From Adiantum capillus-veneris (Eukaryota; Streptophyta; Polypodiopsida; Polypodiales; Pteridaceae), in contig CM043969.1 of assembly GCA_014529385.2 (NCBI GenBank), positions 66,660,676-66,724,675 on the forward strand: DNA of 64,000 nucleotides, written 5' to 3'. Made by a program: the position numbers and the translations under genes. This document shows, piece by piece, positions 30,769 to 41,089 of this stretch (positions within the stretch are counted from its first letter, which is position 1; every line of letters begins with the position of its first letter). Under the pieces are notes generated by a model, which was not told the DNA's origin, did not search any database, and worked only from the letters and a program-made list of their open reading frames with translations.

Positions 30769-32972
30769 TATTCTTGAGCAGCACCTGAGTAGATGGGCAA
30801 AGAGGGAGGGGATACGCGCAGCCGGGCAGGAAGGGTTCAGGAGGGGTTTTTCTACTCTTGACCATATCTTGACACTCTGAGCCATCATTGAGGAGGGTAG
30901 ATCGCGCGGGAGACGGATCTATTGTAGCTTTGTGGATTTCCGCAAAGCATTTGACACAGTGCCTAGAGCTAGATTGATGCGCAGATTACAACAGATGGGA
31001 GTACCCACAGAGCTCATTTGGGGGGTCATGGCATTATACAGGTCAGTAGTGGGGCAGGTACGCACCTCAGAGGGTCTATCCACACCGATTCACTCCACTA
31101 TTGGGGTGAAGCAGGGCTGCCCACACTCTCCTACTCTATTTGGTATGTATATGGATGAGGTTTCTGACTACATTGAGAGAGATGGTGATAGAGGTGCACA
31201 GCTGGCAGGGACATGGATTCCATTATTGTTATATGCTGATGATGTTGTGCTGATCTCCGACTCTCCGGAGGGGATGCAACGTCACTTGGATGCTTTGAAT
31301 AGGTTTGCTCAGGAAAGTGGTTTGTCCGTCAACCTTGGTAAAACCAAGGTCATGGTATTTAATACAACCCCACAGTGGATCAGGAGGTCAGCGCCAGCAT
31401 TCACATACGGCCAGGAGAATGTGGAGTATACAGATGCCTACACTTACCTCGGAGTGGTTTTTAGTAGGCCAGCATTTTCATTGAGGGCAGCAGAGACTAG
31501 ACTCACCAGAGCCCATGCAACATTGGGTAGATTGGAAAGGATGTGTTCACAGGTTCAGTTTCAGGAGCCTCGGACGAACCTCTGGCTCTTTGACACTCTG
31601 GTGGCTTCTGCATTGCTTTATGGAGTTGACCTTCATTGGATCATCACGGGAGGACAGGCCGCAGTGATGGATGGGGGGACATGGAGAAGCCTCTGGTCTC
31701 TATGATCTCGCAGCTCATTAGAGCCAAGGCCTCAATACCACGTGCTATTGTTCGAGCAGAGCTAGCTGCCCCCCCACTAGTGGTTGAGGTGCTCACCAGA
31801 TCTGTCTCCTTCATACACCGCATGTGGGAACTTCCCAAAGACAGATATGCCCGCCTTGCAGTTGAGTCCTCTCGACAGTTAGCCATGCAGGGAGATACAA
31901 CATGCTGGTATGGGGAGATGACATCATGCTTTCAGGCGCATGGGTTCAACATAGACAGATTGCCTCCCTTCCAGTACTCATTGGATTCACCCTCTCTGAC
32001 TCTTACACAGTCCGAGATCACCAGGCTCATCCGCCAAGACGTGACTCAACTAGACACCAGGAGGACATGGATACAGCCAGCACAGGAGCTGGGCACGAAG
32101 ATGGCTTTCTACAAAGAGCATCTCCTCCAGCTTACAGTGGATGGTTTTGTGACAAGGCCCAGATACATGGACACCCACTTGTCTCATGGGATACGATGTG
32201 CTATGGGCCAGATACGCACATCTTCACACCAGCTGCGGATCGAGACTGGGAGATACAGCGGAGTACCAGCAGAGGCCAGGACATGCCCCCTGTGTGACAT
32301 CGAGCCAGAGACAGAGTTGCACTACACATGCCATTGCCCCGTCTACTACGAGATACGAGGCCGCTTCCATTGCTTGTTCAGAGAGGGCTTTGGACCATTC
32401 TCCGGAGTCATGCAGTACAAGGATCAGAGATGCTTGGGTTTGTTTTTGCTCGAGCTACGCAGACACAGAGGGAGCCTGATGAGAGGAGAGGCTAGCGAGT
32501 CTCAGAGACAGATCACAGATTTCTTTAGAGCTGCCACTGGACACTCGGAGGAGTTACTACCACAGCACAGCTCGTCGTCTCACACCAGAGACACACTGAT
32601 CGACCGAGCGACTAAGCTGGGGAGATCCAAACGCCCACGACTGCGGAGGACTACACAGCATCGGCGGAGGCTGCATCAGAGGATTCGGATCACTTTGGCT
32701 CGACATGCACGACGACCGGTCATACTACTGACCATGGGGGTGATTGATGAGCGACCGATGCTGGATCTCTTGTGATCTCGCTATGCCGGCTAGCTGCTTA
32801 GTTCACACCTAGTAGTTTAGGATTCCATAGTATTTTATTGTGACATTTGTCATTTCATTTTTTTCATCTTGTTACTCTGACTCTGACTTTGTATCAGATC
32901 CACCACATTGTAACTTTCTGGTCTCATAGGTCACTTGGGCCTTTTGAAGACGTTAATACAACATTTCATTTC
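30765..32972 (+). mobile_element. LINE-B3, 5'-truncated within RT
   Basis: Begins straight after (CT)n at catctattcttgagcagcac, in the fingers part of ORF2, and runs to the shared 3' UTR. The stem-loop (32926-32940) has one mispair here. Ends acatttcatttcat then (CT)n and (CA)n. It is very similar to LINE-B2, and both run in the same direction. Confidence 0.9.
30770..32775 (+). pseudogene. LINE-B3 ORF2, RT to C-terminus
   Basis: Contains the RT boxes YCSFVDFRKAFDTVPRARL (near 30930), STIGVKQGCPHSPTLFGMYM (near 31095-31150) and LLLYADDVVLISDSPEGMQR (near 31225), then VNLGKTKVMVFNTTP. A small deletion with frameshift near 31625-31640 moves to a second long frame of 379 residues. This holds the post-RT domain and CPLCDIEPETELHYTCHCPV, ending MLDLL. 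Apart from that break and a stop near 30880, most of it is open. Confidence 0.85.
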
Positions 32973-32973
32973 A

Positions 32974-33045
<72 letters not shown>
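32973..33045. repeat. (CT)n followed by (CA)n
   Basis: About 22 CT units (to ~33017) run into about 14 CA units. Confidence 0.95.
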
Positions 33046-33051
<6 letters not shown>

Positions 33052-33357
33052 CATTTCATTGGATATTAAATTTCCAAACACGGAAGGTATAATCTCATTC
33101 ATTCTCATCAAGCAGACAACTAAGCTTTTTCGGTCTGTAAACTAAAAGCCAAGAGTATTTAAACTGAACCAGATAACAGAGACTGAAAAAGTACTATGGT
33201 CCGACCGATGAAACACAACAAAGACAGATGTTGAAAAGTGGAGGACTCAACATCAGGCATAGTCGCAATTTACACTTACATGAAAAGTATTCAGTACTGT
33301 GATCTTTTTAATGTTCCTCAATGTGTTTCCATGGTTCTGTATGCGACCAGTATTTTT
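33046..33357 (-). other. probable 3' UTR/downstream region of the PPR gene
   Basis: No gene. It lies directly after the PPR stop codon on the minus strand and before the LINE-B3 tail. Confidence 0.35.
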
Positions 33358-35074
33358 TCAAGGGCTTTCCTTGCAAGCAAGAAGCTGCATTTCATCCACC
33401 TTCTCAGCATCCTCCCCAAAACCTTCTTTTCTTAAGCCATCACTTACACTTTTGTAAGTCCGTGTATCTGGATCAAAACCTAACTCCAACATCCTTTGCA
33501 GGTATTGAAAAGCTTCATGCGCATGGTTTACACCTGCAAGATGTTTCAGCATGACCTTAAAAGTCTCTGCATGTAAGTGTTGGCCATCTTGCAGAACCTG
33601 CTCAAAAAGTTCACACGCTTGTGCTGTTCGACCTGACACTGCATAACCAGCAAGCAAACATTTGTAGGTTAACCAATCTGGCTCAAAACCCCTTGCATCC
33701 ATTTCCAGCATCAAAGACTTGGCAAGTTGTGCATTTCCAGCCCTGCCACATCCATATATTAATGTACTGTACACAATGGCATTTGGAGAGCATCCAATCC
33801 TATCCATTTCTTTATACAGCCACCACGCATCTCCAAATCTGCCTGCCTTTTGGAGCCCATTGATCAAAGAATTATAAGTCCTCACATCAGGTAACAGGCC
33901 CAATATTTTCATCTCCTCAAAGTAACAGAGGGCCTCACTTACATCACCATACTTGCTGAATGCCGTGATTACTACAGTGTAAGTGGAAGTTGTTATCAGA
34001 GCAGGCAACTTTTTTACCTTACCAAAAAGAAATTTTACAGAGTCCAATTTCTTAGCCTTTCCAAGACCATCTAGAAGTATGACAAAGGTATAAACATTGG
34101 GACAAAGCCCATCTGCAAACATTTGATCTGTAATTGCAAAGATCCTATCTATGCAGTTTAATCTGTGTAAGACATTTAAAATAATATTGTACGTGATTAC
34201 CAAAGGTTGTATGCCTTGCACCCTCATTTCCATCCACAGTTCATTAGCTTCGTCTGCTCGGTTTGCCCTGCCCAAGTGTTTAATCAGAACATTGTATGTT
34301 ACGACATTGGGAGTTGGACCATGTCTTTTTAATTCCTTATACACCTCCAAAGCTTTGGTAAGGTCTCCACACTTGCCAGCCGCCTCCAAGAGATAACAGG
34401 CATCTCCTCAAAAACCTTGACAGCTTCTGCCAACCTTCTTTCATTGGCAAAACCTTTGATAACAAAATTGAAAAGATTTGGGATCCTTACACAAGCAACT
34501 GTAGTGAGTTCTTGAAGAAGTTGGTATGCTTCATCAACTTCACCATTGAGAGCCAATGGAGCAATAAGAAGATCAAGTACTGCTACATCAGGCGTTCTGC
34601 CACTGTTTTTGTACTCCATGTAGAGAATATAAGCCTCCATGTGGTCCCCAATCTTCACAAGGCCTTCTATGAGAGCCGTGAAAACAGTCTTCGTGAGAAT
34701 CAAGCCTCTCTCTGTCGCTTCATTCCAAAATTTCCTGGCCTCCACAATGTGACCTGCCTTACTAAGGCCTATAATGAGAGTTCCATACATCATTTTTGTA
34801 TACATGCCACACATGCCTTTCAGTGCCGTAAAGATCTTACAGGCAATTTCTATTTGACCTAACCTTGCAAGGCCACTTACAAGTGCTTCATGTGCCTCGA
34901 CAGAAGCCAAGATCTCCTTATACCTCATTTGATTGTAAAGCGTTAAGGCTTCCTCCAGTTTGCCTTTCTTGCAAAGTAAGACAATTAATGTGCTTTGTTT
35001 TACAGCAACATCATCATCATGAGCACAGGGCACCTGTGCTCCCTTCAAATGACTGTTGTATTCCAAGGGTACAC
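33358..35074 (-). pseudogene. P-class pentatricopeptide-repeat protein, last exon, frame-disrupted
   Basis: The exon starts at 35074 after a good 3' splice site (tttatggattacag) and has no usable ATG, so 5' exon(s) should lie upstream; phase-1 junction. The first part (to about 34390) holds five to six PPR motifs (QSTLIVLLCKKGKLEEALTLY, TVFTALIEGLVKIGDHMEAY, LFNFVIKGFANERRLAEAV). The second part (about 34420 to 33358) has eight to nine 35-residue P motifs (VVTYNVLIKHLGRANRADEA, VRTYNSLINGLQKAGRFGDA, AIVYSTLIYGCGRAGNAQLA) and ends LLACKESP. At the join, after KVFEEMPV, about a dozen residues predicted by the 35-residue phasing are missing and the frame shifts. No E or DYW domain. P-class PPR proteins bind single-stranded RNA in plastids or mitochondria for processing or stability. 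Outside the join it looks well preserved, so recent loss or an assembly error are both possible. Confidence 0.8.
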
Positions 35075-36305
35075 CTGTAATCCATAAATATTTCTAAAAA
35101 CTCTCATTTGGTCACTACACAAGAAAAGACGAATATAGTTTTATTCTATCCAATTCCTCCAATGAATGATGGAAAATTATCAGATTTTTAAAGCTCCCAC
35201 TTTCCTGTAGACCAAATCAGCCTAAACCTATGTGATGAAGTAAAAACAATAACAGCTCTAACCCAAACAAGGTTTCAAAAGCACAGTCAACCCCTCCTTA
35301 ACATTTCAGGTAAAGCAGTTCAATGTTGATTATCAGGGCCAACTATTCGGGCATCTGGCACCTGGACATATTACAAAGAGTCTGAAGGAAAATTATAAGA
35401 AAAGACTCGAGCGCACATATATCTTCGGAAGTTGAATGGTTACAAGCCATAGGGGGAAAACAGTGATGCAAAATTACAGAAGAATAAGGTAAAAACTGGA
35501 GCCAGAGGGATATGAAAGGTGGAGAACATTGCGCTATGTATCTACTGCAAAAGCTAACTCAAACACAATCCAGAGCAACCAGCCAAGCCAATGCAGCAGA
35601 CTCCAAACACCAATCTCTGGCTTCCTGTGACTCACAGCCAGACTAACCAGCGCCATATTGCAACCTCTGCATTAAAGCCTCAAGCACCTAATCTTGAAAC
35701 CCCAAAAGAGAAACTCTGAGCTTACAGCAGGACAAAGCTGGGAGAGCTCTAATCTATACCAGAAAGCTCGACCACCTATGGGGGCAATGAACAAGGCTAT
35801 CGCAAGAAAGAGGACAACCACATCTTTGCAAGAGGGATAAGGGAGGAGCAAATAAACCTCGCAGTCAACTTGGCACGAATATATGTGTTAAAAGGCAAAA
35901 CAGGACAGGAAAGAGAGGGAGGAGATAACAACAAGCCAACAATTCCCGAATTCGCCCAGACAGCCCACGTACAAAAATAGATAGAAAACAAAAACAACAA
36001 ACAGCCCAAACAAGCACAAAAACACCCAGGCATACCGGACACACAACAAGGCAATATTTCATAATGATGACAGTTCATGTCTTAAGATCTCGACGTGGAT
36101 AGTGATGCGAATGTGATTGTGATAGTGATTGTTTAGTGACTTGTGTCTTTGTGCCAATGCATAGTTTGAATTGGTCAAATGCATGTAAGCATAGAGTTGG
36201 TGCCTACTGAGATTTTTCTGTCCTTTGTTCGCTGGGTCATAGTGGCCGACTGGACACGATCCTTATGCCCTTTATTTAGGCGACCTATTTATCCCTGAAT
36301 TTATC
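35075..36305 (-). other. probable intron/upstream part of the PPR gene; no other gene
   Basis: The minus-strand region upstream of the splice acceptor. I could not find the 5' exon. The only frame of note (36078-35797, Cys/Leu-rich) has no PPR motif and is not supported. Confidence 0.35.
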
Positions 36306-36455
36306 ATGTCATGGGGTCTTGTGTGGCAGGCCGACCTGGGATGTACACCCATACATGAGCAGCCCTGCCCCTATATGATCTATAGTTGTATATGCCAAGG
36401 GCGACCCCCCTTGTCTACCGTCGTGAGCTTGCACATGCTTCTCTTTGATTCTCTC

Positions 36456-36457
<2 letters not shown>

Positions 36458-36505
<48 letters not shown>
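36458..36505. repeat. (CT)n tract left of LINE-B4
   Basis: About 23 CT units. Confidence 0.95.
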
Positions 36506-36508
<3 letters not shown>

Positions 36509-36741
36509 AGGAGGTCAATGAGATCCAACAGTGACCGACGAGAGACTTCATCTTAACCCACGACACCCCCCCCCCCCCCCCCCCCTATTTCCTTTCTCCT
36601 TAGTGTTTTAGTGCTAGTTCTTTGTAACTTTGTAATTTCCGTACTCAGACATGGTATCAGATTCACCAATTGTAACTGTTTGGTCTCATAGGTCATTTTG
36701 GCCTTTTGAAGACGTTAATATAACATTTCATTTCATTTCAT
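36506..36741 (+). mobile_element. LINE-B4, short 5'-truncated copy
   Basis: Begins directly after (CT)n with ggtaggaggtcaatgagatc, which matches the last codons of LINE-B ORF2 (ggaggagattgatgagatcc in other copies). It has a C-run of about 21 (36566-36586), then the 3' UTR, the stem-loop AGGTCA-ttt-TGGCCT (36690-36704), and the end catttcatttcatttcat before a CT/CA run (36742-36769). More diverged than the other copies, so older. Confidence 0.8.
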
Positions 36742-36830
36742 CTCTCTCTCTCTCTCTCTCACACACACATAAATCGTGATCATTATGACTTATTTAGCCA
36801 CCACATCTAGACCGTATTAATCATTTACAA

Positions 36831-37277
36831 ATGTCACGATGCTCTAAATCTCGTCACTCTGAATTCACATCAACAAGACAAAATGACACTTCACAGCACT
36901 GCAGATCTGCTGACCACACAGGACTACAGATTGAGCACCTCATTCACACAGCCGACACCATAGCCCCGTTGATTGCACACATCTTCAAGACTTCAACAAG
37001 GCTATGGCAGAGGGCTTCCCAGAGAAGGGGGCTACTAACTTGGGCTATATATGCTTTATATGAGCAAGCGCATGGGAGAGTACGATGCCCCAAAGGCTTA
37101 TCAGGCCCTATTATTAGCACCATTGGTGTGAAGCAAGGATGTCCCCTCTCCCCTAAAAACTGTCATGTGCACATGTACGTGGACAAGTTGTTCCTACTAC
37201 TAGGGTTTAGGAAGCCTAGGAAGTGTTATGGCAACCTTGTGAGCCTGTGCGCAAGCCGTGCATGTCCAGGCACTTAG
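36831..37277 (+). pseudogene. LINE reverse-transcriptase relic
   Basis: An open frame holds HTGLQIEHLIHTADTIAPLI (RT fingers, similar in place to YDHDGLVAEHF in LINE-B) and later ALYEQAHGRVRCPKGLSGPI with STIGVKQGCPLSP, the RT motif shared with LINE-B. The RT palm in between and the YADD box are missing, so at least one internal deletion has occurred. It is a distant member or relative of the LINE-B clade. Confidence 0.7.
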
Positions 37278-38057
37278 GGTAGTTGCATACCCTCTGATTG
37301 CACAACCAAGCATGATCATTAGCATGAGCATTTATCACGCAAGAAAATTTTATGACAGCATGTGAACCACCTCCTATAGGTCACTTAATAATGTGTTTTA
37401 CAAAATCGTGGAAGCCTCCTAAAAGCTGCTTGACCCAGCAAATAGGGAGTATAAATGAAGACCTTGGGTGCATGAGAAGAGACAAGAAAGCGCAGGCAGA
37501 GCACAAGTCCTGCAGACACAGGCTCTAGCGTTTTCTTCACCAGCAAGACCAACATTTGGAAGTTGCAAACCTCAGCGTTTTCAGCCATCCCGAATGGCAC
37601 TTCAACCCACAATCACCAGCGTTTTCAGTTTCCAGCCCTAGCCTCGCAAGAACCCGCAACGACCATTGCAGATCCTCGCTTGTTTTCCCATCAAGACCCT
37701 AATCAGCCTGGCGTTTTCAGATTTAGCAGAGATCAGCCAGCATTTTGCAATTTCAGCCCCGATCAGCCAGCGTTTTGCATTTTCAGCCCTCGCACAACTC
37801 CAGCGGTCGCAAATTAGCCCCGCAGTACCGCCACACTTGCAGATCCCATCAGCATGACCTACCGTTTCCAGTTTTCAGCCATTAGCATCTCAGATCCCGG
37901 ACTTGACAACGACACCATCGTCGTCATCGACATCGTCATCATCAAGTATCTCAGCATCTAGAAGCATTGTACCAGACTTTGTGCAATCTAAAGCAAATAC
38001 CTCTCTATCAATAGAGAGGGGGGCCCTTGGAGGGGGGTTTGGGACCCATCTGGTGTC
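37278..38057 (+). other. non-coding; TATA box and degenerate cagcgttttcag repeats
   Basis: A TATA-like agtataaatg lies near 37449. Downstream (about 37525-37880) the phrase cagcgttttcag recurs six or seven times in varied form (for example near 37575, 37617, 37708, 37770). A perfect hairpin, CCTCTCTAT-ca-ATAGAGAGG, is at 38000-38019. Open frames here follow the repeats and were not taken as genes. This could be an LTR or leader of an unidentified element. Confidence 0.4.

Positions 38058-38110
<53 letters not shown>
38058..38110. repeat. (CT)n tract
   Basis: About 26 CT units. No recognised LINE follows. Confidence 0.95.
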
Positions 38111-38113
<3 letters not shown>

Positions 38114-38552
38114 ATTTGCATTCCACTCTCGTGTTTTGGTCATTGCACATTCTCTCATTAAGTCGAAGAAGGCTCTCCCTTTCTCTAAGTAAAAGGAACC
38201 TTGAGCACCCACTGATCACCCATTGCGAGCCATACACCATCATTCACTTCCACTACACATTACAAAAACAATGCCACATACACAGAAATACACGAAAAAA
38301 AGTTAGGGGGGTCCCATCTCGCACCATCTCATTTGCTTCATTGGGTTTCTCTATCTCAGTGGTGATTGTCACCAATGAGCTATTCCACGCTCAGTTTTAG
38401 TCTCTTCCTCTATAACTTTTCGACGACTTATTCCGTAGTTGGCCACTCCATCAACTTCTTTGTGCGGTTTGATCGGTGTCATCTCAGCCTTGATCATCAT
38501 CACATTGGTGTTGTATGAGTCATCGTTTTGTGCAGGGTTGTCACTATATGGT
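38111..38552. other. no gene seen
   Basis: Read on both strands, nothing recognised. Confidence 0.4.
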
Positions 38553-38701
38553 CGTACGAAACGGTTTCGTACGGGAAAATACATTGTATTTCAAATTATA
38601 TCAGACGGGTTGGATAATTGTCATTGTACGGTACGGTTTTGTATGGGAAAATACAATGTATTTCAAATTATATCGGACAGGTTGGATAAATTCCGTGTGT
38701 T
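38553..38701. repeat. palindrome and 72-bp tandem duplication
   Basis: 38553-38573 is a near-perfect palindrome: CGTACGAAAC, one spacer base, GTTTCGTACG. From 38562 a 72-bp unit (cggtttcgtacgggaaaata to gggttggataa plus spacer) is repeated once from 38634 with a few changes. Confidence 0.85.
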
Positions 38702-39761
38702 TTCAAAAACAAACTCTTTAAAACCACCACACGCGAGAATCCATGGAAATAGGTCAAAAAAGAAAATGCCTATCATAGACTCTCACCATCGGCTAGCATG
38801 TGCCTCCTATGCTACTTCTCTTGCTAGTAGAACATGCACATAAAACAGCATAGGGAATAGAAATCTAACCCTCCCAGCTATACAACCGCACTGGCTCACC
38901 CCCAGCCTGCCACTACTTCGGCCTAGTGCCTAACCTCAATGGCTGGCCTCCCTTACCACTAGTCCACACCCTAGCTTGGGTGTCTGGGCAATTACTACAA
39001 GATAGCTCACTAATGAGCCTAGGGTCCTATTTGTAGGACTCCTTAACCTCCCTTCAATTAAGGGAGCATTCACATGCAATGTTAGTAATCCCCAAGGATC
39101 CACCCAACACACGACATGAAACAAGCCAAACATGCACATAAAACAACATAGGGAATAGAAATCTAACCCTCCCAGCCATACAACCCAGTGTAACAAGGAA
39201 CAGGGGAAACACAACCCAAACGTTCCGAAATGGCGTTCCGGACAAGTCTCGTTCCCGAAACGGATCGGAAATGGAACACAGTTCCGAAGCACCATCAGAG
39301 GTTAAAGCAGGGTTGTTGCTAAGTGAAAGTGAAACAACCAAAAATTCCCAGCTATCCGGTAAAATCATCAACAAGAAAATAGCCTTCAATGTATTACCAA
39401 AGGCTGGTAGACCTAAAGCCTGCAACTCAAAATCCCTGTAAAAGCACTCAAATGCGCAAATGCTCGCTTAGACCCATCCAACTCCATGTTCACAAGTTTA
39501 TGCATAAGGTGCACTTGATTCACAAGAGTTATATTTTCATAAGTGTCGTTAGCTTATTCCATATAGCATGAGCCGTGTTAAGACCATAGTGACAAAAAAA
39601 CCCGATGAAACGGCCAAAACGTTTCGGCGAAACAAGCGAAATGAGTTGATTTTTCCTTTTTTGCCCCCTTTTGACCAGTTAACCTCAAGCCACCCGTTCA
39701 GGGATTTTTTAAGCCATGCACAAAGGCCACCTCAAAAAATCGATAGATTTTTTGACCCTCA
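38702..39761. other. non-coding with a ~58-bp direct repeat
   Basis: No gene. The block acatgcacataaaacagcat ... tctaaccctcccagctatacaac occurs at about 38832-38888 and, with two or three changes, about 39132-39188, about 300 bp apart. GAAACG/CGTTTC words cluster near 39220-39290 and 39600-39640. Confidence 0.6.
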
Positions 39762-40592
39762 CGCACATTGAGCCTGAGACAGAGTTGCACTACACATGCC
39801 ACTGCCCCGTCTACTACGAGATACGAGGCCGCTTCCATTGCTTGTTCAGAGAGGGCTTTGGACCATTCTCTAGAGTCATGCGGTACGAGGATCAGAGATG
39901 CCTGGGTTTGTTTTTGCTCGAGCTGCACAGACACAGAGAGAGCCTGATGAGAGGAGAGGCTAGCCAATCTCAGAGACGGATCACAGACTTCTTTAGAGCT
40001 GCCACTGGACACCCAGAGGAGTTACTACCACAGCAGAGCCCATCGCTTTACACCAGAGGCATACTGATCGACCAAGCGACTGAGCTAGGGAGATCCAGAC
40101 GCCCACGCCTGCGGAGGACTACACAGCATCGACGGAGGCTGCATCAAAGGATTCGGGTCACTTTGGCTCGACATGCACGACGCGCGGTCAGACTACTGAC
40201 CATGGAGGAGATTGATGAGATCCGCCAGCGACCGATGCTGGATCTCCTGTGATCTAGCTATCCAAGCTAGTTGTTTAGCTGCTTAGTCCACACCTAGCAG
40301 TTTAGGATTCCATAGTATTTTATTTTGTCATTTTGTCATCTTGTTATATATACCTAGATGAATCGAGGAGGAGATTGATGAGATCCGCCAGCGACCGATG
40401 CTGGATCTGCTGTGATCTAGCTATCTCAGCTAGTTATTTAGCTGCTTAGTCCACACCTAGCAGTTTAGGATTCCATAGTATTTTATTTTGTCATTTTGTC
40501 ATCTTGTTACTCTGACTTTGTATCAGATCCACCACATTGTAACTTTCTGGTCTCATAGGTCACTTTGGCCTTTTGAAGACGTTAATATAACA

Positions 40593-40600
<8 letters not shown>
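39762..40600 (+). mobile_element. LINE-B5, 5'-truncated, with duplicated 3' part
   Basis: Matches LINE-B from the C-terminal cysteine motif (IEPETELHYTCHCPVYYEIR) to the tail. The frame 39716-40252 is open to the stop after MLDLL. A ~145-bp block spanning the ORF2 end and 3' UTR is present twice (about 40199-40347 and 40366-40509), separated by tatatacctagatgaatc. The copies differ at several bases. Stem-loop AGGTCA-ctt-TGGCCT at 40557-40571, then (CT)n. Unlike the other copies, no CT tract lies at its left edge. Confidence 0.85.

Positions 40601-40637
<37 letters not shown>
40601..40637. repeat. (CT)n tail of LINE-B5
   Basis: About 18 CT units. Confidence 0.95.
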
Positions 40638-40641
<4 letters not shown>

Positions 40642-41089
40642 TTACACGTCACCATGGCCCCCTTGTCTTTACCTCAACATTGTTGCAACTGGCTACCAAC
40701 TTACCTTGTTCACTCGTGACTCAAGTCTCACATCTAGATTTTGGTATTTCATGTCTTTACAAGTGAATTTGTATGTGTATTCAATGTGTAATCATAAGAA
40801 CATACATATAAAACGGAACCTGTGTTTCGTTTTCTTTGAGCTCCGAAACGAAACGTTTTTTTTTCCCCGAGAAAAAGATTCTTCTATTAGTTAATGAAAC
40901 TGCCCATAGAGCTACAACCACCTCTGCGAGAGGGGGCTAAAACAAGCATGATTGGGAGACTCTCCCAATGAAAAAACATCAAATGTACAAAGAGGCTAAA
41001 TCAAGAGATGGGAGGAAGGAAAAGCCACACAGGTTGTCGGTAGTGCCATCTGAGTACACCCTGGACCATGGTGTAAAAAGGCCCAGGAC

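Noticed and set aside
35797-36078. Cys-rich 93-residue minus-strand protein upstream of the PPR gene
   Set aside because: No recognisable domain; composition fits chance translation of A-rich non-coding DNA.
37563-37857. Phe/Pro/Gln repeat protein
   Set aside because: Follows the degenerate cagcgttttcag DNA repeats; no start context or homology.
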